In this document: positions 35,800-44,872 of the stretch, in pieces | Position numbering within the stretch: position 1 is the stretch's first letter | Layout: each line of letters starts with the position of its first letter | NCBI RefSeq assembly: GCF_027594785.1 | Contig: NZ_CP075584.1 | Location: 248,001-312,000, forward strand | Reading direction: 5' to 3' | DNA length: 64,000 bases | Source of the DNA: Cryobacterium breve | GTDB taxonomy: Bacteria > Actinomycetota > Actinomycetes > Actinomycetales > Microbacteriaceae | Position numbers and translations under genes: made by a program | The notes under the pieces: model-generated | Seen by the model: only the letters and a program-made list of their open reading frames with translations | Told to the model about the DNA's origin: nothing | Databases searched by the model: none

Positions 35800-37465
35800 A
35801 TGCGCGTAATGGCCCAAATGTCGATGATCATGAATCTCGACAAGTGCATCGGCTGCCACACCTGCTCCGTCACCTGCAAGCAGGTGTGGACCAACCGCAC
35901 CGGCGTTGAATACGTCTGGTTCAACAACGTCGAGACCCGGCCCGGCCTCGGCTACCCGAAGCGGTACGAGGATCAGGAGAAGTGGAACGGCGGCTGGGTG
36001 CGCAACAAGCGCGGCCGCCTGAAACTGCGCTCCGGCGGCCGCCTCAAGCGACTCGCCACGATCTTCAACAACCCCGACCTGCCCGTCATCGACGACTATT
36101 ACGAGCCGTGGACCTACGACTACGACATGCTCACGAAGGCGCCGCTCAGCACTGAGAGCCCCGTCGCCCGGCCCAAATCCCTCCTGACCGGCAAGAACAT
36201 GGACATCAAGTGGTCCGGCAACTGGGATGACAACCTCGGCGGCTCCCAGGAGACCGCAGCTGACGACCCCATCCTCGCGACGATGAGCGAGCACGTGAAG
36301 ATGGAATTCGAAAACACCTTCATGTTCTACCTCCCCAGAATCTGCGAGCACTGCCTGAACCCGGCCTGCGTCGCGGCGTGCCCCTCCGGTGCGATGTACA
36401 AGCGCGAGGAGGACGGTATCGTCCTCGTCGACGAGGATGCCTGCCGCGGCTGGCGGATGTGCGTCTCGGCCTGCCCGTATAAGAAGGTCTACTTCAACCA
36501 CAAGACCGGCAAGGCGGAGAAGTGCACGCTCTGCTATCCGCTGATCGAACAGGGCAAGCCGACCATCTGCTCGGAGACCTGCGTCGGCCGGCTGCGTTAC
36601 CTGGGGCTGATGCTCTACGACGCCGACGCCGTGCTCGCCGCCGCCGCGATCGAGAACGATCAGGACCTGCTCGAGGCCCAGCGCGGGGTATTCCTCGACC
36701 CCTTCGACCCCGAGGTTATCGCCGCGGCGAAGGCGGAAGGTATTGAGGACGACTGGATCCTCGCCGCCCAGAACAGCCCGATCTACAAGCTCATCTCCGA
36801 GTACAAGGTGGCGCTGCCGCTGCACCCCGAATACCGCACGATGCCGATGGTCTGGTACATCCCGCCGCTGTCCCCGGTCGTCGACGTCATCTCGACGACG
36901 AACAACGACGGCGAGGACGCCCGTACCCTGTTCGCGGCCATCGACAAGCTGAGAATTCCCGTCGAATACCTTGCCGGACTGTTTTCGGCCGGCGATGTCG
37001 TCCCGGTCGAGTCCTCGCTGCGGAAGCTCGCCGCGATGCGTTCGTACATGCGCGACATCAACCTCGGCAAGGACCGCGACGAGTCGATTCCCGCGGCCGT
37101 CGGCATGACCGGCACCGAGATCGAAGCGATGTACCGGCTCCTCGCGATCGCCAAGTACGAGGATCGCTACGTCATTCCCAAGGCGCACGTGGAGACCGCC
37201 CGCGAGCTCGAAGAGCTGGCATGTTCGCTTGACACGGACGGGGGGACCAGGCATGGGCGGTCCGACCTCGACCGCGGGACCCTATGGCAAGACTCCGGGA
37301 ATGCCGTTCAACGCCACCGTCGACAACTACAACGAGATGATCGGCAAAGGCGGAGAGAAGACCAAACCGACAACGCCTGGCCGGATCAACCTCCTGAACT
37401 GGAACGGCGGTGGCCGACCGGACGGCTTGTTCCCGCCGGTAGCTGACGCAGGGAGCCCCGCATGA
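35800..37465 (+). pseudogene. narH: Respiratory nitrate reductase beta subunit, frameshift in a G6 run near the 3' end
   Basis: Starts at the base after the narG stop. Four Fe-S motifs: CIGCHTCSVTCKQ; CEHCLNPACVAACPSG; CRGWRMCVSACPYKK (Trp replaces Cys, as in NarH's [3Fe-4S] site); CTLCYPLIEQGKPTICSETC. The C-terminus goes out of frame at GGGGGG (37240-37245). Removing one G yields MGGPTSTAGPYGKTPGMPFN ... ending at TGA 37465 (554 residues) and gives the expected 4-base overlap with narJ. Probably a sequencing error. It carries electrons from NarI hemes to NarG. Confidence 0.93.
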
Positions 37466-38154
37466 GGCTCCCGAAGCTTCCGCCCCGCAAAGTCACGGCA
37501 ATCCCGCTCAGTGCCGAGGACGGGGCCATCGCGCACATGGCGGCGTCGATCCTGCTCGACTATCCGACCACCACGCGTCGTGCGCGCTTCGGTGCGGTCG
37601 CGGAGTCTGTCGCACTGCTTCCGCATCCGCTTCGGACCGCCTTCGAGGAGTTCTTGACCGCCGCGGGGGAGATGGGCCAGCAGGAACTTGAGGTGCATTT
37701 CACGGCGACCTTCGACCTCAAACGCAAATGCTGCCCGTATCTCTCGTACTACGCGGCCGGCGATACGCGCCGTCGCGGCATGGCCCTCGTGCGTTTTATC
37801 GAGGCCTATCATGCCGCCGGCTGGGAGGTTGCGGTGGACGAACTGCCCGACTACCTGCCTATGGTCCTCGAATTCTCGGCGCTCAGCGATTCGCCCATCG
37901 CGCAGGAGTTGCTCGCGGCTCATCGGGACGGCATCGAGGTGCTCCGCACCGCACTCGAAACCATCGAGAGTCCCTACGCGCACGTCGTCGAGGCCGTGTC
38001 GCTCTCGCTTCCTGCCATCGATGAGGAAACTCGGGAGCGATATCTCAACCTCGTCAACGAGGGCCCCCCGACCGAAACAGTCGGTATGACCTTCCTCGGC
38101 AACCTCAAACCATTTTCGCCGTCCGGCATTGCGAGTGAGGAACTCAGGGTATGA
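37462..38154 (+). CDS. narJ: Nitrate reductase molybdenum cofactor assembly chaperone
   Basis: 230 residues, ATGA overlaps on both sides. NarJ/TorD-family helical protein: PHPLRTAFEEFL, EMGQQELEVHFTATFDLKRKCC-region and YLPMVLEFSAL are standard. It binds apo-NarG and is needed for cofactor insertion and membrane attachment, but is not part of the final enzyme. Confidence 0.95.
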   Translation: MRLPKLPPRKVTAIPLSAEDGAIAHMAASILLDYPTTTRRARFGAVAESVALLPHPLRTAFEEFLTAAGEMGQQELEVHFTATFDLKRKCCPYLSYYAAGDTRRRGMALVRFIEAYHAAGWEVAVDELPDYLPMVLEFSALSDSPIAQELLAAHRDGIEVLRTALETIESPYAHVVEAVSLSLPAIDEETRERYLNLVNEGPPTETVGMTFLGNLKPFSPSGIASEELRV

Positions 38155-38924
38155 ACCCGATCGACTTTCTATTGTGGGTGGCGTTCCCCTACGCGGCCAT
38201 GGCCGTCTTCGTGGTCGGCCACATTTTCCGCTATCGGCACGACCAGTTCGGCTGGACCTCCCGCTCGAGCCAGGTCTACGAAAACCGGCTACTGCGCTGG
38301 GGATCACCGATGTTCCACTACGGCATCCTCATGGTGCTGGGCGGCCACGTGGTTGGCCTGCTCGTGCCCAAGGAATGGCTCGAGTTCGTCGGTGTCTCCA
38401 ATGAGATCTACCACGTGGGCGCCACCTGGCTCGGCAGTATCGCGGCCGTGCTCACGCTCGCCGGGCTCGCCATCCTGATCTACCGGCGCAGGCTCAACAC
38501 CCGGGTGTTGCTCGCGACCACGGTGATGGACAAGGTCATGTACGCCCTCCTGGGGGCGACCCTGCTGTTTGGGACTACAGCGACGGTCCTCTTCCAGGTG
38601 CTCGGTGCTGGATATGACTACCGGGGCACGATTTCGCCATGGGTGCGCGGCCTGCTCTCAGCCCAGCCTGACCCTGCTCTGATGGCCAACGTGCCATTCT
38701 TCTTCCAGCTGCACGTGCTCAGCGCGACACTGCTGTTCCTGTTGTGGCCCTTCACCAGGCTTGTTCACGTCTTCTCGGCGCCGATCGGCTATTTCGTACG
38801 CCCGTACATCGTCTACCGCTCGAGGGACACGCATCGGGGATCCGGGGCTCGTAAGGCCCGACGCGGCTGGGAGAAGAGCGTACTGCCGACCTCCGCCCGG
38901 GACAAGGATGCCGCCCGCCGCTGA
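38151..38924 (+). CDS. narI: Respiratory nitrate reductase gamma subunit (cytochrome b)
   Basis: 257 residues, five membrane helices. Heme-b His in FHYGILMVLGGHVVG and in the fifth-helix region FFFQLHVLSATLLFLLWPFTRLVHVFS. It takes electrons from menaquinol and passes them to NarH. It ends 10 bases from the convergent chlorite dismutase gene. Confidence 0.96.
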   Translation: MNPIDFLLWVAFPYAAMAVFVVGHIFRYRHDQFGWTSRSSQVYENRLLRWGSPMFHYGILMVLGGHVVGLLVPKEWLEFVGVSNEIYHVGATWLGSIAAVLTLAGLAILIYRRRLNTRVLLATTVMDKVMYALLGATLLFGTTATVLFQVLGAGYDYRGTISPWVRGLLSAQPDPALMANVPFFFQLHVLSATLLFLLWPFTRLVHVFSAPIGYFVRPYIVYRSRDTHRGSGARKARRGWEKSVLPTSARDKDAARR

Positions 38925-38934
38925 ATCGGTGGGT

Positions 38935-39474
38935 CTAGCGGCTGATACGAATATCGACTTCACGTTCGACGTAGTCCCATTCGCGACTCGTGCGCAGCCG
39001 TGCCAGGAGTTCCTCGAACGCGGACGCGTCCCCGGCCGCGTATTCGAACCAGGTTAGGAAATCGAAGGGTCCACCCAGATCACGGCTGTGGTACAGCTGC
39101 CGAGCGATCGCGGGCAGGTATTCGAGCCCGACTGCGATGTGGTGGCTCGTCTCCTCGAATACCGCCCTCCGCTCATCCTGGGGGAGATCCCACCAGCGGG
39201 CGGTCTTTCTGATCGGGATGAGCGCGGCGCACCGGGCCTCTGGTCGGCCGAGGGCAGGCTGGGCGGCATCGAGAGCTGCCTGCTCGGCGCGCTCGGTATA
39301 GCGCTTGTAGCTCGTGGCGCCGCTCAGCATCCACACGGCATCTGGGCGTGCGGTCGGCGGCAGCGCCGATACCTCAAGGCGTCCGGCCAGGGCAAGCGTG
39401 GAACCCGTGACAGCGAGAATGCGATCGATCTGCCAGGTGCCAGTGGCGCCTGCGGTGAATTGCGTGAGCGCCAT
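38935..39474 (-). CDS. cld: Chlorite dismutase family protein, short (clade 2-like) with the catalytic His/Arg pair
   Basis: 179 residues, shorter than HemQ and classic Cld, as in the dimeric clade 2 enzymes. The heme-contact segment FEETSHHIAVGLEYLPAIAR gives proximal His112 and, 13 residues later, distal Arg125. This is the spacing of the His/Arg pair in true chlorite dismutases. HemQ has Gln at that place. FDFLTWFEY also fits the family. It should split chlorite into chloride and O2. Position next to narI is meaningful, because Nar reduces chlorate to toxic chlorite. Confidence 0.85.
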   Translation of the reverse strand: MALTQFTAGATGTWQIDRILAVTGSTLALAGRLEVSALPPTARPDAVWMLSGATSYKRYTERAEQAALDAAQPALGRPEARCAALIPIRKTARWWDLPQDERRAVFEETSHHIAVGLEYLPAIARQLYHSRDLGGPFDFLTWFEYAAGDASAFEELLARLRTSREWDYVEREVDIRISR

Positions 39475-39569
39475 GCTGTCACGTTAGCAGGCCCGCCGCT
39501 CGGCCCGATGGGCCAGGAACGGCGGGCCTGCTCTCCGAGGTTTAGTTCGCTCGGATCAGTCTGCTCAGG

Positions 39570-40892
39570 TCAACCGGGGAAGGGAGCGCCCGGTCGTGCG
39601 TAGAAATGCCAGGTCAGCCAGGTGCAGATGACGCAGAAGACCGCGCAGCCGACGAAGAACGAAGTCGGGCTGACCAGGGTCAGGGCGATACCCACGATGA
39701 ATGGACCAAAAGCTGCGATCGCGGACGTCCAGGCGATGGCGCCGCCGGCCTGACGCTTCGGGAAGATCATAGGCATCTGCTTGAAGGTGCCCGCATTGGC
39801 GAAGCCAGCAAAGAAGAAGATCGCGATCATCCCGCTGAGAAAGCCCCAGAACTGGTCAACGCTTGTAGGTGCCAGGAAGAATGACGTGAACACAGTGCCG
39901 GCGACCATGCCGACGGCGCCAATGAGAGTGAAGACCGCGCCACCCCATTTGTCGCAGAGGGGGCCGCACGCCGCACGGACGGCGGCGCCGACGAGCGGAC
40001 CGATGAAGGCGAAGGCAAGCGGGTTCGGCGCGTGCGGGAAGTGGCCGTAGACGTTCAGGATGATCAAGCCCATCTGGGCAGCGAGGCCACTGTACAGCCC
40101 GAAGCTCATGAGGTAGATCGCCGTCATGAGCCAGGTGTGCTTGATGCGGAAGATGTCCATCTGCTGGCGGAAGTTGGCGGTCACGGGCACCCGGCGCAGG
40201 AAGACAATCGCCATCACAACTCCAAGAAGCGCCCACGGGATCAGGACGAGTCCACCGTTGTGCAGCCAGACCAGCTGGCCCTTCGCGCTACTCTGCGGGG
40301 TCAGTGCTGCAGTACCGAGCAGGCCGAAGCCGACAACCCAGGGCAGCAGCAGCTGGATCAGCCCGATGCCGAAGTTTCCGATCCCCGCCTGCAGGCCGAG
40401 AGCGGTGCCGGCGAGACGCTTAGGGAAGAAATAGCTCGTGGAGGCCATGAAACCGGAGAAGGTTCCGCCGCCGATCCCTGCCGCGAAAGCGAGGGCAAGG
40501 AGTACCCAATACGGAGTTGAAGTGTCGCGGGCCGCGAGCGTCCAGCCGAGCATCGGGAGCACGAGCAGTGCAGAGGACATAGCGACGAGCGCGCGGGTGC
40601 CCATAATCGGGGGCAGAAACATGAAGACGAGGCGTAGGAGTCCGCCGGCAAGCCCGGGCACGGCAACGAGCCAATACAGCTGGCCTGGAGTCAGGGTGTA
40701 ACCGATGTCATTGAGCCGCGGTGCGATGGCGCTGACGAGATACCAGGCGGCGAAGCTCAGGGTGAGCGTGTAGGTCGTGATCCACAGAGTGCGCCAGGCG
40801 AGCTTGGAATCCCAGGTTTCTTCGTTCTCCGGATCCCAGTTGGAGAGATCGGGTTTGAGTTTCGACGGGAGGAGTGTGGAAGAGCCTGACAT
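39570..40892 (-). CDS. narK: Nitrate/nitrite transporter, MFS NarK type
   Basis: 440 residues, 12 helices. The nitrate signature AGIGGGTFSGFMASTSYFFP with GLQAGIGNFG (Gly-rich helices) is present. A second half contains DKWGGAVFTLIGAVGM. The long N-terminal soluble stretch (LSNWDPENEETWDSKLAWRTLW) is usual in actinobacterial NarK. It takes up nitrate and/or exports nitrite for NarGHI. It is divergent from hmp, with the shared nar motif in its upstream region. Confidence 0.95.
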   Translation of the reverse strand: MSGSSTLLPSKLKPDLSNWDPENEETWDSKLAWRTLWITTYTLTLSFAAWYLVSAIAPRLNDIGYTLTPGQLYWLVAVPGLAGGLLRLVFMFLPPIMGTRALVAMSSALLVLPMLGWTLAARDTSTPYWVLLALAFAAGIGGGTFSGFMASTSYFFPKRLAGTALGLQAGIGNFGIGLIQLLLPWVVGFGLLGTAALTPQSSAKGQLVWLHNGGLVLIPWALLGVVMAIVFLRRVPVTANFRQQMDIFRIKHTWLMTAIYLMSFGLYSGLAAQMGLIILNVYGHFPHAPNPLAFAFIGPLVGAAVRAACGPLCDKWGGAVFTLIGAVGMVAGTVFTSFFLAPTSVDQFWGFLSGMIAIFFFAGFANAGTFKQMPMIFPKRQAGGAIAWTSAIAAFGPFIVGIALTLVSPTSFFVGCAVFCVICTWLTWHFYARPGAPFPG

Positions 40893-40973
40893 GTGCTTCC
40901 TCGGACTAGGTGGTTTCGGGCGTGAGCGCCCGCGTAGTTACCACCCTGATCTCGGCGACCGACGGCGACAATC

Positions 40974-40988
40974 GCGGAACACCGTGAA
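40974..40988 (-). promoter_or_regulatory. Motif shared with the narG promoter, copy upstream of narK
   Basis: On the minus strand the sequence is TTCACGGTGTTCCGC, 82 bases before the narK ATG. Only two inserted Ts distinguish it from the narG copy. Confidence 0.5.
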
Positions 40989-41108
40989 AAATGAATCCAG
41001 CGTGATCAGGTCGAATCGCAGGGATCGGTTCAGGTGAACTGCGCAAAATCCAACAGTGAGAAATAAAAATGATAGTTTTGATTTAAATACCTAATGTTTG
41101 GAGTCAAC

Positions 41109-42272
41109 ATGCTCTCTGCCCAGTCTCTGCCCCTGATCGAAGCGACATTGCCCCTCGTGGGCGAGCGCATGCCCGAAATCGCCAGGAACTTCTACGGCCG
41201 CATGCTCACCGCCCACCCCGAGCTCTTCGATGGCCTGTTCAGCCGCTCGAATCAGAAGAACGGCTCCCAGCAGCAGGCACTCGCCGGCAGCATCGCAGTG
41301 TTCGCGACGCACCTGGTTCAGAATCCCGAGACCACTCCCGAGGCCATGCTCTCCCGCATCGCGCACAAGCATGTCTCCCTCGACATCCGGCCCGAGCAGT
41401 ACGACATTGTCTACAAATACCTCTTCGAAGCCATCGCCGACGAGCTCAGCGACGTCATCACAACGGAGATCGCGGGCGCCTGGACCGAGGTCTACTGGTT
41501 GATGGCGCACGCCCTGATCAAGATGGAGAGCGGACTCTACTCCGGCCTCGCAAGCGACAAGCCCCTCGCGCCCTGGGTCGTCGTGAAGAAGGAAGCGGCC
41601 GGTACCGACGCTGTCACGTTCACCCTCGAACCGGCCGATGACACCCCGATCTCGCCCGCATTGCCCGGCCAGTACGTGAGCGTCACCGTGCGGATGCCCG
41701 ACGGCATCCATCAGGTGCGGCAATACTCCTTGTCAGCCGGCACGGCCACGACACGCGTCTTCACCACCAAGCTGGACGCGAACGGCGAGGTCTCCCCAGC
41801 CCTGCACCGCGACGTACAGGTCGGCGACACACTGATCCTCTCCGTGCCCTGCGGGGACATCACCCTCGACCAGGGCGACGGCCCGCTCATCCTGGCCTCG
41901 GCCGGTATCGGCTGCACGCCAAGCGCGTCCATCCTGCGCTCGCTGGTGGACGGTGCCTCGAAGCGCGAAGTGCTCGTCCTGCACGCCGAAAGCAACCTGG
42001 AACGCTGGGCGCTGCGCGACCAGATGAGCGAGGACATCGCCCTGCTCGAGGCCGCCGAGCTTGAGCTCTGGCTGGAAATCCCGAGCGCGGGACACCACGA
42101 GGGATTCATGTCTCTCGAGAATGTGACCATTCCCGACAACGCCTCGGTCTATCTGTGCGGGCCGCTCCCGTTCATGCGCAGCCTGCGCTCGCAGGCGCTG
42201 GCGGCAGGAGTCCCGGCCAATCGCATCCACTACGAGATCTTCGGTCCGGACCTCTGGCTCGCCGGCGTCTGA
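41109..42272 (+). CDS. hmp: Flavohemoprotein, NO dioxygenase
   Basis: 387 residues from ATG 41109, chosen over 41094 because TTTGGAG precedes it at proper distance. N-terminal globin with proximal His in IAHKHVSLDI and helix E/B residues (NFYGRMLTAHPELF). FAD-binding RQYSLS and NAD-binding GIGCTPSASIL and YLCGPLPFM follow. It oxidises NO to nitrate using O2 and NAD(P)H, and so cleans up NO from NirK and feeds nitrate back to Nar. The promoter region is AT-rich (41060-41092). Confidence 0.95.
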   Translation: MLSAQSLPLIEATLPLVGERMPEIARNFYGRMLTAHPELFDGLFSRSNQKNGSQQQALAGSIAVFATHLVQNPETTPEAMLSRIAHKHVSLDIRPEQYDIVYKYLFEAIADELSDVITTEIAGAWTEVYWLMAHALIKMESGLYSGLASDKPLAPWVVVKKEAAGTDAVTFTLEPADDTPISPALPGQYVSVTVRMPDGIHQVRQYSLSAGTATTRVFTTKLDANGEVSPALHRDVQVGDTLILSVPCGDITLDQGDGPLILASAGIGCTPSASILRSLVDGASKREVLVLHAESNLERWALRDQMSEDIALLEAAELELWLEIPSAGHHEGFMSLENVTIPDNASVYLCGPLPFMRSLRSQALAAGVPANRIHYEIFGPDLWLAGV

Positions 42273-42285
42273 GGCGCCTGCGACG

Positions 42286-42440
42286 ATGTCCGTCTGCTCC
42301 GTGAGGATGGTGCCCACCGCCATGCCGGCACCGCCGGCGAAGGCGAACATCGCGCCGCCGGATTTGTCACAGGAAGGGGCGCTCGTGGAGCGCCCGCGGC
42401 ACGCCCGACGGGGTCGACGACTACGTATGCGGCGTTGGCC
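42286..42440 (-). pseudogene. narK-like transporter remnant
   Basis: A minus-strand reading gives CDKSGGAMFAFAGGAGMAVG then TILTEQTD. This lines up with the intact NarK segment CDKWGGAVFTLIGAVGMVAG-TVFTS. Sequence on both sides has lost the frame. A second narK once lay here, or a duplication left this piece behind. Confidence 0.55.
42377..42395. terminator. GC-rich hairpin downstream of hmp
   Basis: Perfect 8-bp stem GGGCGCTC / GAGCGCCC with a 3-base loop, about 105 bases after the hmp stop. No T-run, so termination strength is uncertain. Confidence 0.4.
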
Positions 42441-42500
42441 AGCCATCGGCGGGCGGCATCGGTGCGGCGGATCCCAACCGCACGGGGTTAGGGTCGGTAT

Positions 42501-43616
42501 ATGTCCGGCGCACTGATCCCCGTGCACCCAATCGAGCCCCTGGCCGGTGCAGTGCCGGTCGGACCTGCCCCGAACCCGGATACCCGCCTCGTCGACACCC
42601 TCAATCGTCCGCTGCACGACCTGCGGCTGTCTGTCACCGACCGGTGCAACTTCCGTTGCGTGTACTGCATGCCCAAGGAGGTCTTCGGCAAGGACTTCGC
42701 GTTCATGCCGCGGGACGAGATGCTCAGTTTTGAAGAGATGACCCGGCTGGCTCGAATTTCGGTCGCGCATGGGGTGGAGAAGATTCGGCTCACCGGCGGC
42801 GAGCCGCTGCTGCGCAAGGGCCTCGAGGAACTCATTGAGATGCTCGCGGCGCTCCGCACTCCAGCCGGCCGGCCCCTCGACATCGCCCTCACCACCAACG
42901 GCTCCGGCCTGTCAATGAAGGCCCAGGCGCTCAAGGACGCCGGCCTCAAGCGCGTGACGGTATCCCTTGACTCCCTTGACGACGCCACATTCCGTGCCAT
43001 GAACGATGTCAATTTCCCGGTCGCCCGCATCCTGGCGGGCCTGGATGCCGCGCACGCGGTGGGCTTGGGCCCGATCAAGATCAACATGGTGGTGAAGCGC
43101 GGCCAGAACGACCAGGACATAGTCAACATGGCCCGGCATTTCAAAGGCACACCCTACATTCTGCGCTTCATCGAGTTCATGGACGTGGGCACGAGCAATA
43201 GCTGGGACATGGGTGCCGTGCTGCCGTCCAGCGAGGTGCGCGATCGCATCCACGCCGAACTGCCGCTGGAAGAAGTGGCCCCCAATTACACCGGCGAGAC
43301 CAGCCGGCGCTGGCGCTACCAGGACGGCGGGGGTGAGATCGGCCTGATCTCCAGCGTCACCCAGTCGTTCTGCCACACATGTTCCCGGGCCCGGGTCTCC
43401 ACTGACGGCAAGCTTTTCACCTGCCTCTTCGCCAGTGAGGGCCACGACCTGCGCGAGCTGCTGCGCAACGGCAGTAGCGACGAGGAGATCTCCGCCGCGA
43501 TGGGCGCCGTCTGGCGTCAGCGAACCGACCGCGCCTCCCAGCTGCGCAGCGCCCAGACCGGTGCGGTCCGCTCACCAGGTGGCAAGAGGATCGAGATGTC
43601 CTACATCGGCGGATGA
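42501..43616 (+). CDS. moaA: GTP 3',8-cyclase (molybdenum cofactor biosynthesis)
   Basis: 371 residues. N-terminal radical SAM motif [15 protein letters not shown], and a C-terminal second cluster ([19 protein letters not shown]). It ends MSYIGG with the C-terminal GG that MoaA needs for catalysis. It makes the first intermediate of molybdopterin, required by NarG. Placement in the nitrate island gives dedicated cofactor supply. Other moa genes are not in the window. Confidence 0.96.
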   Translation: MSGALIPVHPIEPLAGAVPVGPAPNPDTRLVDTLNRPLHDLRLSVTDRCNFRCVYCMPKEVFGKDFAFMPRDEMLSFEEMTRLARISVAHGVEKIRLTGGEPLLRKGLEELIEMLAALRTPAGRPLDIALTTNGSGLSMKAQALKDAGLKRVTVSLDSLDDATFRAMNDVNFPVARILAGLDAAHAVGLGPIKINMVVKRGQNDQDIVNMARHFKGTPYILRFIEFMDVGTSNSWDMGAVLPSSEVRDRIHAELPLEEVAPNYTGETSRRWRYQDGGGEIGLISSVTQSFCHTCSRARVSTDGKLFTCLFASEGHDLRELLRNGSSDEEISAAMGAVWRQRTDRASQLRSAQTGAVRSPGGKRIEMSYIGG

Positions 43617-43661
43617 CCGTGTGTCCGGGACGGTTTAACCGCACCCTGATACTCTGAATGC

Positions 43662-44361
43662 ATGGTTGCGACCACTCAGAACGATGCCCGGCATGCCGCT
43701 CTAGCCAGTGAGCCGCGACGTCGCGCGCTGGCCCTGATCAGTGAATCAGCCGTACCGCTGGGTGTGGGCCCCGTTGCCGACGCGCTTGGCTTGCACATCA
43801 CCACCGCGCGTTTTCACTTGGAGCAGGCTCGAGGCCGCCGGGCTCGTCGAGCACAAGGTGGCCCGGGTCGGCCAGCGCGGCCGACCCCGTGTGCTGTTCA
43901 GTGCGGTAGCAGCACCGCTGCCGGTTGATTCGGCCCTGCAGCAGCTCGCCCAGAGCCTCGCCGCTGTGATCGGCGAAGACGACGATGCTGGCCGCGCCCG
44001 CGCGGTTCGCGCCGGAGAGCACTGGTCAGGGCAGTACGCGGCCGGGGCGGATGCGGCGAAATCCGACGGTCCGGCGGCCGGCCTTCCGGCCGCCGACGTC
44101 GTGTCCTCGCTGCTGCGGGTGTTCACCGAGATTGGCTTCGAGCCCGAACTGCGGAGCACCGAGGCAGCGATCGCCCTGACCGCCTGCCCGTTCCGGGCCG
44201 AGGCGCGGGCAAACGCCGATGTGGTCTGTTCGGTACACCTCGGCCTCGTGCAGGGTCTCGTGCGCACCTTCGGTCATGACGCAGCGAGCATTCGACTGGA
44301 GCCTTTCGTGCAGCCCACCCTCTGCATGGTGCACCTGCCCGCCAGCACCCCTTCGGCCTAG
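43662..44361 (+). pseudogene. SufR/COG2345-type winged-helix regulator 3, one frameshift as sequenced
   Basis: ATG 43662. The HTH (PVADALGLHITTARFHLEQ) and the rest (LEAAGLVEHKVARVGQRGRPR) are in different frames, split at CAGGCTC (43824-43830). One base less gives 232 residues. The C-terminus has CPFRAEARANADVVCSVHLG and TLCMVH, the same three-Cys arrangement as the two regulators near 31 kb. It is probably an Fe-S-dependent regulator of moaA, the Rieske protein or DUF2249 next to it. Confidence 0.83.
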
Positions 44362-44406
44362 GAAGACACGGGATACGGGCTCGGCTCTTCTCGCCGTTCG
44401 CACGTG

Positions 44407-44745
44407 TCAGGCGACGTAGGCGGCCACGTCGACCAGGGTTGTGACATCCACGTAGACGTCGCCGTCGACGATGGTGAGGGGGTAGACCGGAACCGGTTCG
44501 GAGGCAGGCAGGGTGCGTGCCCGTCCGGTCGACAGTTCGAAGCGGCCGCCGTGGGCCCAGCACTCCAGGTCGTCGCCCTCGACGAAGCCCTCGGAGAGTG
44601 AGATGTCGGCATGCGAGCACATGTCGCCGAGCGCGAAGCAGTTGCCGGCGCTGTCTTTCACCAGGGCTACTGCGACGCCGTCGACGATCACCTTAATCAC
44701 TTCGCCGAGCTCAAGTTCCGATTCTGCGCACACCCTGGTGGCCAC
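44407..44745 (-). CDS. Rieske-type [2Fe-2S] ferredoxin (NirD/BphF-like)
   Basis: 112 residues. Cluster ligands CSH (MCSHADISLSEG) and CWAH (ECWAHGGRFE) are in the standard CxH...CxxH pattern. No oxygenase or NADH-nitrite reductase large subunit is adjacent, so it is likely a free electron carrier. It is divergent from DUF2249. Confidence 0.9.
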   Translation of the reverse strand: MATRVCAESELELGEVIKVIVDGVAVALVKDSAGNCFALGDMCSHADISLSEGFVEGDDLECWAHGGRFELSTGRARTLPASEPVPVYPLTIVDGDVYVDVTTLVDVAAYVA

Positions 44746-44812
44746 CTGCTCCTCAATCCTGCCGGTTCAATCACATTTCGGCGCTGTTGTCGGGACGAAC
44801 ATCCCGATTAAA

Positions 44813-44826
44813 AGGATATTTATCCT
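44813..44826. promoter_or_regulatory. Palindrome in the Rieske/DUF2249 divergent promoter
   Basis: AGGATA-TT-TATCCT, followed by TATAATGG (44828-44835), which resembles a -10 box. It lies 47 bases before DUF2249. CGGGA...TCCCG at 44791-44806 is a second dyad. Confidence 0.45.
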
Positions 44827-44872
44827 CTATAATGGAACTCTAGGTCATTCGACCGGGCCTGAAGGAGAAAAC

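Noticed and set aside
33691-37254. Long minus-strand open frame opposite narG/narH
   Set aside because: Antisense frame of high-GC codons. The plus strand is unmistakable narGH. No family resemblance on the minus strand.
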